A stretch of 5,320 bases of DNA from Acidithiobacillus ferruginosus. GTDB lineage: Bacteria > Pseudomonadota > Gammaproteobacteria > Acidithiobacillales > Acidithiobacillaceae. Both the position numbers and the translations under genes were made by a program. The DNA lies in assembly GCF_018854495.1 (NCBI RefSeq), contig NZ_JABBDR010000219.1, positions 1 through 5,320 of the forward strand, given 5' to 3'. Within the stretch, counting starts at the first letter, position 1, and every line of letters starts with the position of its first letter. The notes beneath the pieces were generated by a model, which was not told the DNA's origin, ran no database searches, and was given only the letters and a program-made list of their open reading frames with translations. Of the stretch, positions 1 to 5,320 are shown piece after piece.

Positions 1-90
1 CCTCATCGTTTTGTCTCAAAATAGCTCCTCACCGGCAGGCGGAGAACCCAGCAAAATCAGGCCATCCGCCCAGCCTGGATCAGCGGCCAC

Positions 91-115
91 AAGACAATTT
101 GATGCAAATTGTCTT
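91..115. repeat. Perfect 11-bp inverted repeat, probable operator
   Basis: The left arm AAGACAATTTG (91-101) and right arm CAAATTGTCTT (105-115) are exact reverse complements separated by the 3-base spacer ATG. The flanking bases do not extend the pairing. No T-run follows on either strand, so this does not look like an intrinsic terminator, and the stem is AT-rich. The right arm contains TTGTCT (109-114), which can serve as a -35 box for the proposed promoter of the operon. A dimeric transcription factor site overlapping the -35 element is therefore the most natural reading. The symmetry is seen directly; the operator role is inferred. Confidence 0.6.
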
Positions 116-138
116 AAGTTCTCGCCGCACATAATAAT
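109..138 (+). promoter_or_regulatory. Candidate sigma70-type promoter for the arabinose-donor operon
   Basis: TTGTCT (109-114) matches the -35 consensus at 4 of 6 bases. AATAAT (133-138) matches the -10 consensus at 5 of 6 with an 18-bp spacer; CATAAT at 130-135 is an alternative -10 with a 15-bp spacer. Transcription would start near 145, giving a short leader of about 24 bases before the TTG start at 169. The sequence around 131-150 is conspicuously AT-rich. Such matches occur by chance in AT-rich DNA, so this is a weak call supported mainly by its position and its overlap with the inverted repeat. Confidence 0.35.
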
Positions 139-168
139 CAATCTTTATAACGCAAAACACGGTGCCCA

Positions 169-1599
169 TTGGAAGACGATAAAATCCCGCTGTGTGTAGA
201 CCTTGACGGCACATTGATTCGTACAGATTTACTGATAGAGTCTCTTCTTATACTTATCAAGCAAAGGCCATGGTTGGTTTTTTTTGTTCCGATCTGGTTG
301 TTGCGTGGCAAATCGGTACTCAAGGAAGAAATCGCGAACCGCGTTGACCTGAATGTCCAAACGCTACCCTATCAATCCGGGCTTGTAGAGTTTTTACGGA
401 AAGAACACGCAACTGGCCGAACTTTAGTTTTGGCTACGGCATCACACCGCAAGTTTGCAGATGGCATAGCAAAGCACTTGGGAGTTTTCACCAAAGTGCA
501 TGCCACAGAAGAGGGTATAAACCTTGCCGGTCGAGCAAAAAGAGATATTCTCGTTAAACACTATGGCATAAAAGGTTTTGACTATGCAGGCAATAGTCGA
601 GCAGACGTGCCTGTCTGGGGGATGGCTCGCCAGGCTATCGTGGTGAATCCTGGCCCGGGGGTTCTTCAAGGCGCTAGGAATGAGTGCCCCATCTCCCAAA
701 CCTTCACCGATCGTCACCCGAGCCTAAAAACCTACGCGAAAGCATTACGTGTGCATCAATGGCTGAAAAATATCCTGGTCTTTATTCCCATGCTGCTGGC
801 CCACCAGATCAGTAATGTCAGTTTATGGGCGAATGGATTATTGGCGTTCATCAGTTTTTCACTTTGTGCCTCCAGCGTCTATCTGCTCAATGACCTCCTT
901 GACCTGTCGGCGGATCGGCTACATCCACGAAAGCGGCTTCGACCTTTTGCGTCAGGAGATCTATCCATGGTCCAGGGGATCGCCCTTATCCCCTTGTTGC
1001 TGCTTGCCGCCTTTACCATTGCCGTCTTGTGGCTGCCCACCGATTTTGTGATCGTGCTGGTGGTTTATTATCTTCTCACCGTCAGCTATTCCTTCTGGCT
1101 CAAGGCCGTCGTGCTGCTCGATGCCCTATTGCTGGCAGGCCTCTATACCATTCGCATCATCGGGGGCATGGCGGCAACACAAATAGGGCCGTCATTCTGG
1201 CTCCTAACGTTTTCCATCTTCCTGTTCTTTAGCTTGGCACTGATCAAGCGCTATTCTGAACTGCTGGCCCTTAAACAACGCGGTCAGTTGACCACCCATG
1301 GTCGTGGCTATCATGTGGAAGACCTCGTGATGCTGATGGGTTTCGGCGTGGCCTGTGGCTTTATGGCGGTCTTGGTTTCTGCGCTCTATATCAACAGTGA
1401 CAAAGTGAAAGTTCTATATCAGCATCCGGCATTCTTGTGGCTGGTAAGTCCCATACTGCTTTACTGGATCAGCCGTATTTGGTTGATTGCCCATCGCGGC
1501 GGAATGCACGATGATCCCGTGGTGTTTGCGGCGAAAGACAAGGGTAGTTGGGCTGTGGCGGCGGTCATCGGTGGACTCCTCTGGCTCGCAGCCATATGA
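169..1599 (+). CDS. HAD phosphatase-UbiA fusion: polyprenyl-phosphate phosphoribosyltransferase (DPPR synthase-like)
   Basis: This 476-residue fusion probably makes polyprenyl-phosphoryl-5-phosphoribose from PRPP and polyprenyl phosphate at the inner membrane. Its HAD domain is a candidate to remove the 5-phosphate. HAD part (about 5-165): motif I DLDGT with D11 and D13, motif II LATAS with T90, a candidate motif III K124, and motif IV GNSRADVPVW with D146. N142 stands where many HAD enzymes have the first Asp of motif IV. UbiA part (about 186-476): an Asp-rich NDLLDLSADRLHPRKRLRP motif at 241-259, YTIR at 326-329, KRYSEL at 360-365, and about nine hydrophobic segments. The HPxKRxRP tail of the first motif is the pattern of Rv3806c-type enzymes rather than quinone UbiA. 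The start is TTG at 169; an in-frame TAA lies at 148-150, no other ATG, GTG or TTG precedes D11, and there is no good Shine-Dalgarno. The stop overlaps the next start by ATGA. The donor specificity is inferred from context as well as motifs. Confidence 0.9.
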   Translation: MEDDKIPLCVDLDGTLIRTDLLIESLLILIKQRPWLVFFVPIWLLRGKSVLKEEIANRVDLNVQTLPYQSGLVEFLRKEHATGRTLVLATASHRKFADGIAKHLGVFTKVHATEEGINLAGRAKRDILVKHYGIKGFDYAGNSRADVPVWGMARQAIVVNPGPGVLQGARNECPISQTFTDRHPSLKTYAKALRVHQWLKNILVFIPMLLAHQISNVSLWANGLLAFISFSLCASSVYLLNDLLDLSADRLHPRKRLRPFASGDLSMVQGIALIPLLLLAAFTIAVLWLPTDFVIVLVVYYLLTVSYSFWLKAVVLLDALLLAGLYTIRIIGGMAATQIGPSFWLLTFSIFLFFSLALIKRYSELLALKQRGQLTTHGRGYHVEDLVMLMGFGVACGFMAVLVSALYINSDKVKVLYQHPAFLWLVSPILLYWISRIWLIAHRGGMHDDPVVFAAKDKGSWAVAAVIGGLLWLAAI

Positions 1600-2903
1600 C
1601 GGTGGTCTACGCGTCCTGGGGCCGTTATCCCAAGGCAACGCCTGCAGCCGTCTATCGCGCTCATTGGACAGATGAGGATCTGCCTGGCGGTTCCCATTCC
1701 GTGCTGCCGTATGGTAATGGTCGCAGTTATGGGGATAGCTGCTTGAATGATGGGGGTGCGCTGCTGGACATGCGCGGCCTTGACCGAGTGCTGAACATTG
1801 ATCGCTCGACGGGCACTCTGCGTTGTGAAGCAGGGGTTTTGCTGGCTGATATTCTATCACTGGTTGTGCCTATAGGGTGGTTTCTCCCCGTGACTCCTGG
1901 CACCCGTTTTGTAACCGTGGGTGGCGCTATAGCCAACGACGTGCATGGCAAGAACCATCACCGTACTGGCACCTTCGGGCAGCATGTTTTGTGTTTAGCA
2001 CTGCGACGGTCGGATCAGGGTGTTGTGCTGTGCTCACCTACGGAAAATGCAGAACTCTTTCATGCCACCATTGGTGGTCTGGGTTTGACCGGTGCCATCT
2101 TGTGGGCAGAGATCCAGCTCCGGCCCATAGCCAATCCAGGGGTGAATTCCGAGACGATCCGGTTTGCAAACCTGGAGGCCTTTTTTGATTTGTCGGAAGA
2201 ATCGGATCGGGATTACGAATATACTGTGGCTTGGATCGACTGCCTGGCCCGTGGAAAATCTTTGGGGCGCGGTTTCTTCATGCGGGGGAATCACGCAGCT
2301 CCGCAAAAGAGGCCGCCTTCCCCGCCCGGGAAAACGCATACCTTTCCAATAGAGCCACCGTTTCCGCTGGTAAACGCTTGGTCCCTGAGAGCCTTCAACA
2401 CGCTCTATTATCGCAAGCAGATGGCCGCGATGCACCGGGCCATTACCCACTACGAGCCATTTTTCTATCCCTTGGACGGCATACTTCACTGGAACCGGAT
2501 GTATGGTCGTCAGGGTTTTCTCCAGTATCAATGCGTCGTTCCTCCGGGCTCAGCTGAGGAATCTATACGAGCCCTGCTGGAGACAATCGCTGCGGCAAAA
2601 AACGGATCATTTCTAGCCGTACTCAAAGTGTTTGGAGATCGGCGCTCGCCTGGGCTTCTCTCTTTCCCTAGACCGGGCGCAACCCTGGCTCTGGATTTCC
2701 CCAATCAAGGACAACGCACCATGGACTTGCTGAACAACCTGGATAAGATCGTCGCGTCTTCTGGTGGGGCAGTATACCCAGCCAAGGATGCCAGGATGTC
2801 TGGGGACCATTTTCGGCAATATTTTCCCCGCTGGGAGGAGTTTCAGCGCTACATCGACCCACGCTTCTCGTCATCTTTTTGGCGACGCGTGATGAGGACA
2901 TAA
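1596..2903 (+). CDS. dprE1: DprE1-like FAD-dependent polyprenylphosphoryl-ribose 2-oxidase
   Basis: This 435-residue protein is the oxidase half of the ribose-to-arabinose 2-epimerase: it oxidises the 2-hydroxyl of lipid-linked ribose using FAD. The FAD domain carries YGNGRSYGDS (39-48) and LPVTPGTRFVTVGGAIANDV (97-116), followed by HGKNHHRTGTFG (117-128). The C-terminal half carries WNRMYGRQGFLQYQ (299-312), FLAVLKVFG (339-347), LALDFP (364-369) and YPAKDAR (394-400). These align with the remembered M. tuberculosis DprE1 sequence: Y45, H117, Q312, K344 and K397 fall at Y60, H132, Q336, K367 and K418. The benzothiazinone-reactive Cys387 position is A365 here. The length is near the family's (about 461 in M. 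tuberculosis). The start ATG at 1596 was preferred over an in-frame TTG at 1548 because it gives an ATGA overlap with the upstream gene and fits the family's short N-terminus before the WGR motif. Translation is probably coupled to the upstream gene, as no strong Shine-Dalgarno is visible. Confidence 0.93.
   Translation: MTVVYASWGRYPKATPAAVYRAHWTDEDLPGGSHSVLPYGNGRSYGDSCLNDGGALLDMRGLDRVLNIDRSTGTLRCEAGVLLADILSLVVPIGWFLPVTPGTRFVTVGGAIANDVHGKNHHRTGTFGQHVLCLALRRSDQGVVLCSPTENAELFHATIGGLGLTGAILWAEIQLRPIANPGVNSETIRFANLEAFFDLSEESDRDYEYTVAWIDCLARGKSLGRGFFMRGNHAAPQKRPPSPPGKTHTFPIEPPFPLVNAWSLRAFNTLYYRKQMAAMHRAITHYEPFFYPLDGILHWNRMYGRQGFLQYQCVVPPGSAEESIRALLETIAAAKNGSFLAVLKVFGDRRSPGLLSFPRPGATLALDFPNQGQRTMDLLNNLDKIVASSGGAVYPAKDARMSGDHFRQYFPRWEEFQRYIDPRFSSSFWRRVMRT
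2894..2898 (+). promoter_or_regulatory. Shine-Dalgarno of the dprE2-like gene
   Basis: GAGGA lies inside the last codons of the oxidase gene, 7 bases before ATG 2906. It decides the start of the reductase: the reading frame is open further upstream to a TTG at 2879, but that would add nine residues ahead of the Rossmann strand and has no comparable ribosome binding site. Confidence 0.75.
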
Positions 2904-2905
2904 GA

Positions 2906-3643
2906 ATGCGTCATATATTAATTATCGGGGCAACGTCAGCCATCGCCGAAGCTACAGCCCGGCGTTTTGCACATGATGGGGATCGCCTTTACCTTGTCGC
3001 ACGTAATCAGGAGCGGTTGACTGCGATGGCCAGCGATCTGAAAACCCGTGGTGCTACCCAGGTAGAGACTATGGTTCTGGACGTTAACGATACGGCCAAG
3101 CATGCGGATCTGATTAGTCAGGCAGAGACCACGATGGGAGAGCTGGACACCATCCTCATCGCTCACGGCACGCTCTCCGATCAAAAGGCTTGTGAGGCGT
3201 CATTCGATGAAACGCTGAAGGAGTTACAAACCAACTGTCTCAGTGTCATTTCGCTGCTGACCCATGTGGCCAATCGTTTTGAAGAACAGAAACATGGCAC
3301 AATAGTTGTCGTATCTTCCGTAGCGGGAGATCGGGGTAGGCAAAGCAACTACGTATATGGAACAGCAAAGGCATCTGTCACCACGTTTTTGCAAGGCCTA
3401 CGGAATCGCCTCTATCGCTCTGGGGTGACAGTTATCACCATTAAGCCTGGGTTCGTGGATACGCCAATGACCGCAAGCTTTCGCAAGGGTAAGTTGTGGG
3501 CCTCTCCTGAGGAAATCGGCGAAGGCATCTATCGAGCCATTCAAAATAAAAACGATGTAGTCTATCTTCCGTGGTTCTGGCGGTGGATTATGTTGGTTAT
3601 CCGAATGACCCCGGAATCAGTTTTTAAACGCACAAAGCTGTAA
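2906..3643 (+). CDS. dprE2: DprE2-like SDR: polyprenylphosphoryl-2-ketoribose reductase
   Basis: This 245-residue short-chain dehydrogenase/reductase is the partner of the preceding oxidase. It would reduce the 2-keto lipid intermediate with NAD(P)H to give polyprenyl-phosphoryl-arabinose. The Rossmann fold starts at residue 3, with a nucleotide-binding loop GATSAIAEA (8-16), an AHG turn (86-88) in place of the usual NAG, N110, catalytic S138 in VVVSSVAG, Y151 and K155 in YGTAK, and KPGFVDTPMT (180-189). The region around SSVAGDRGRQSNYVYGTAK lines up with the equivalent region of M. tuberculosis DprE2. So does the C-terminal tail, LPWFWRWIMLVIRMTPESVF (221-240), which looks like an amphipathic, membrane-associating helix. 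The length is close to DprE2 (about 254). Only 2 bases separate it from the oxidase stop, so the two are almost certainly co-transcribed. SDR substrate specificity cannot be read from motifs alone; the call rests on the tail and the neighbour. Confidence 0.9.
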   Translation: MRHILIIGATSAIAEATARRFAHDGDRLYLVARNQERLTAMASDLKTRGATQVETMVLDVNDTAKHADLISQAETTMGELDTILIAHGTLSDQKACEASFDETLKELQTNCLSVISLLTHVANRFEEQKHGTIVVVSSVAGDRGRQSNYVYGTAKASVTTFLQGLRNRLYRSGVTVITIKPGFVDTPMTASFRKGKLWASPEEIGEGIYRAIQNKNDVVYLPWFWRWIMLVIRMTPESVFKRTKL

Positions 3644-3646
3644 CCT

Positions 3647-3660
3647 GATAAATATTTATC
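3647..3660. repeat. 14-bp perfect AT-rich palindrome between dprE2-like gene and membrane protein
   Basis: GATAAATATTTATC equals its own reverse complement. It lies 3 bases after the reductase stop and 24 bases before the next start. The sequence after it (TTTCTGG) is not a real T-tract and the stem has only one G-C pair per arm, so it would be a poor terminator. It could be a protein-binding site or simply AT-rich intergenic sequence. Confidence 0.4.
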
Positions 3661-3671
3661 TTTCTGGAAAT

Positions 3672-3675
3672 GGAG
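3672..3675 (+). promoter_or_regulatory. Shine-Dalgarno of the membrane glycosyltransferase candidate
   Basis: GGAG sits 9 bases before ATG 3685. The ATG at 3678 and the GTG at 3675 lie in other frames, so they are not competing starts for this gene. Confidence 0.65.
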
Positions 3676-3684
3676 TGATGGTCA

Positions 3685-5037
3685 ATGCTTGATGTAAATC
3701 TGTTTAAAGAATGCAAATCTAAACGGGAGGAAGGAACCAATAAATATGGGCCAGTTTGTGGTGGTTTCGCCATTCCCAGATTAAGTTATTTCGTGATGTC
3801 AGTACCACTATTTGTATATATCTGGGCGTTCCTTAAATACACAGTAAATATGCCATATTGGGATGATTACGATTCTGTGTTGGGTTGGTTGCTTCAGTTT
3901 CTATATGACAGCAATTTACATCAAAAACTAATCCTGCTTTTCCGTCAGCATAACGAACATAGAATTGTTTTTGGTCGCATCATAGAATTGGCAGATGTTT
4001 ATCTTTTTGGTAAAGTTGATTTTATATATCTGGATTTTATTGGATTGCTTGGATTGTTTTGTTTGTTGAGTGTGATGCTTTACATCGCGAAAATGAAAGA
4101 GCTTAAGACTTACGAGCTCATTCCCATACCTTTTTTAATGTTGACGCTTTCGCAGAGCACCCAAATCTCATTTGCAATGGCTTCAATGCAACAATATTGG
4201 CAGCTGTTGCTCTCTGTTCTGTCTCTGGCGTTTCTTATATCATTCCGCGGATACGTTTCATTTGTTACAGCATGCGTTCTGGCTATTATTGCGTCTTTTA
4301 CCGGGGCTGGCGGGTTGATAGTATTTCCAGTTGGTCTGATTTATTTGGCTTTATCTAAAAAACTTCGCCTCTCCTTTCTATGGTCAATGGTTGCGGCAGT
4401 GATTTCTTATATATATTTTATCTATCTTCATTATGAGCCTACGCTAATTGGCAAGGCATCTCACGCATATGCCTATTCGCACCCGATAAAATACGTGGAG
4501 TACGCGGTTTCATTTGTTGGGAATGCTGGTCATAATCTATCGCAAGCATTTTATTTTGGTTGTGTTTTGATTGCAATGGCGATGTCGCTATTCGTTATTA
4601 GTTTAAGAAAAAACGACAAAATATTGACATATATTTCTGTGTTTGTGCTCGCGACCGCTGCTGCCGCTGGGTTGAGCAGAGTATCTATGGGCATCGGGGA
4701 AGCGTTATCTGGACGATACACGATCTATTCACTTTTGATTTTGTCGACCCTCTACATAGCGTTGATTTCATCAGTGGGGCAACAACCTATAAGACGCCTG
4801 CTGGCCTCTTCTGGTATTGTTGTTTCAGTCGCACTGTACGCATCGTGGGTAACCCCAGGCTTGAACATGTTAAATCAGCAATATGGTGAGATGGAAAATG
4901 TCTTATGTTATCCATCCCAGTCTTCTGCTATGGAAGAGCTTGGTAACGCTATGAAGCACAAGCTATTCACACCAATCGCACAGGTGTATAGGAATCTTCC
5001 CGCCAGTGTTCGAGTCTCAGATAGCAATTTATATTAA
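3685..5037 (+). CDS. Polytopic membrane protein, candidate GT-C lipid-sugar glycosyltransferase
   Basis: This 450-residue integral membrane protein has about eleven hydrophobic segments (roughly 34-52, 112-134, 144-163, 171-187, 190-207, 209-223, 230-249, 286-305, 313-330, 345-362, 372-388) and a soluble C-terminal tail. The first long loop after segment 1 contains the acidic cluster MPYWDDYD (56-63) and the polar motif RQHNEHR (87-93). GRYTIYS (343-349) begins a late segment. An acidic motif in the first external loop followed by many membrane spans is the layout of GT-C enzymes, which take sugars from polyprenyl-phosphate donors on the periplasmic side. The position directly after a complete polyprenyl-phosphoryl-arabinose pathway makes arabinosyl transfer the leading hypothesis. 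I do not recognise a characterised orthologue, so no symbol is given. Base composition is much AT-richer than in the genes before it. The frame remains open after its TAA stop to the window edge, so the annotated C-terminus may not be the ancestral one. Confidence 0.75.
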   Translation: MLDVNLFKECKSKREEGTNKYGPVCGGFAIPRLSYFVMSVPLFVYIWAFLKYTVNMPYWDDYDSVLGWLLQFLYDSNLHQKLILLFRQHNEHRIVFGRIIELADVYLFGKVDFIYLDFIGLLGLFCLLSVMLYIAKMKELKTYELIPIPFLMLTLSQSTQISFAMASMQQYWQLLLSVLSLAFLISFRGYVSFVTACVLAIIASFTGAGGLIVFPVGLIYLALSKKLRLSFLWSMVAAVISYIYFIYLHYEPTLIGKASHAYAYSHPIKYVEYAVSFVGNAGHNLSQAFYFGCVLIAMAMSLFVISLRKNDKILTYISVFVLATAAAAGLSRVSMGIGEALSGRYTIYSLLILSTLYIALISSVGQQPIRRLLASSGIVVSVALYASWVTPGLNMLNQQYGEMENVLCYPSQSSAMEELGNAMKHKLFTPIAQVYRNLPASVRVSDSNLY

Positions 5038-5139
5038 AATGGGTATCTTGCAACACCAGAACAACCGCGGCCAGAATTACCATATCCAGATCAATTATCT
5101 TCTATCGACAAAGACTCCTCATACAAAAAAGCATGGGCT

Positions 5140-5320
5140 ATGCTGTCCAAGATATATCTGTCACGCCCTGACCTGATCTATACTTTCCCATTGAAGTCGC
5201 AAGCGTCTTATATTGATCTTCTTCGGTGGGCGGAATCGGATGCAGGGCGAGGCCGCCATTATCAAGCACAATATAAGGCGATGGCTAAAATCGTAGCACA
5301 ATTACCGCCCCCTTCTTTGT
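5140..5320 (+). CDS. Partial downstream ORF of unknown function, cut by the window edge
   Basis: The reading frame is open from 5038 to the right edge (94 codons) and continues the frame of the membrane protein past its TAA. The only ATG, GTG or TTG in its first half is ATG 5140, used here as the start; only a weak A-rich stretch and no clear Shine-Dalgarno precedes it. The translation contains MLSKIYLSRPDLIYTFP and then IDLLRWAE, followed by a basic, helical stretch ending in LPPPSL. The RPDL..xFP....LLxWA pattern resembles N-terminal or linker regions that I associate with bacterial sugar-modifying enzymes (glycosyltransferases or methyltransferases), but the catalytic part is outside the window, so no function is assigned. 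The helix seems to begin before the ATG (YKKAWAMLSKIY), which hints that translation may enter from further upstream. It could also be a detached 3' part of the preceding gene. Confidence 0.5.
   Translation, partial: MLSKIYLSRPDLIYTFPLKSQASYIDLLRWAESDAGRGRHYQAQYKAMAKIVAQLPPPSL

Noticed and set aside
1..30. Possible divergent minus-strand gene start (TTG at 19-17 with GAGGAG at 30-25 upstream, or ATG at 6-4)
   Set aside because: The ribosome-site-like spacing is good, but only about six codons lie inside the window, so nothing can be tested. If true, the inverted repeat would sit between divergent genes.
91..120. Intrinsic terminator of an upstream gene at the inverted repeat
   Set aside because: The stem is AT-rich with a 3-base loop and is not followed by a T-tract on either strand.
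2..199. Plus-strand frame open from the left edge to 199, with a TTG start at 11
   Set aside because: The translation is low-complexity and rich in S, P, A and G with no recognisable motif, it contains the inverted repeat and the promoter-like sequence, and it would run 31 bases into the HAD gene in another frame. It could be the tail of an upstream gene but cannot be supported.
1414..1860. 148-codon minus-strand open frame
   Set aside because: It lies antisense across the end of the UbiA part and the start of the oxidase, both well supported, and its product has no recognisable features.
2034..2531. 165-codon minus-strand open frame
   Set aside because: It is wholly antisense to the DprE1-like gene, whose motifs are clear in this stretch; a shadow frame.
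5035..5043. Programmed stop-codon readthrough at TAA of the membrane protein
   Set aside because: UAA followed by AAU GGG is not one of the leaky contexts I know (such as UGA CUA or UAG CAA UUA), and no obvious stimulatory hairpin was seen nearby. A mutation or a separate gene is more likely; the frame continuity itself is kept as a finding.
1..5320. CRISPR array, tRNA, rRNA or insertion-sequence ends
   Set aside because: No regularly spaced direct repeats, no tRNA-like cloverleaf and no transposase motifs or terminal inverted repeats were noticed.

Overview
The window is a polycistronic, plus-strand segment from what looks like a Gram-negative (probably proteobacterial) chromosome of moderate GC. 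No genus can be named from the sequence. The proteins are clearly related to the mycobacterial decaprenyl-phosphoryl-arabinose (DPA) enzymes, but gene order, the HAD-UbiA fusion and the tight ATGA overlap are not mycobacterial. An arabinofuranose locus of this kind is known in Pseudomonas aeruginosa PA7/Pa5196, where it feeds type IV pilin glycosylation.

Layout. Positions 1-168 are a leader with no convincing gene. It holds a perfect 11-bp inverted repeat (91-115) whose right arm overlaps a plausible -35 box. Positions 169-1599 encode a HAD phosphatase fused to a UbiA-type prenyl-phosphate phosphoribosyltransferase. Positions 1596-2903 encode a DprE1-like FAD oxidase, overlapping the previous gene by ATGA. 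Positions 2906-3643 encode a DprE2-like SDR reductase with its own Shine-Dalgarno. After a 41-bp gap with an AT-rich palindrome comes a clearly AT-richer membrane protein (3685-5037), a candidate GT-C glycosyltransferase. From 5038 to the right edge the same frame stays open and, from about residue 28 onwards, reads like real protein. This is either the start of another gene (ATG at 5140) or the continuation of the membrane protein beyond a TAA.

How the genes fit together. The first three proteins can carry out the whole route PRPP + polyprenyl phosphate -> polyprenyl-phosphoryl-5-phosphoribose -> polyprenyl-phosphoryl-ribose -> 2-keto intermediate -> polyprenyl-phosphoryl-D-arabinofuranose. 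The HAD domain would supply the dephosphorylation step. The membrane protein is positioned to be the transferase that uses the lipid-linked sugar on the periplasmic side, and the acceptor is unknown. The compositional break between the conserved sugar-donor genes and the membrane protein suggests that the donor module is stable while the transferase/acceptor module is exchanged.
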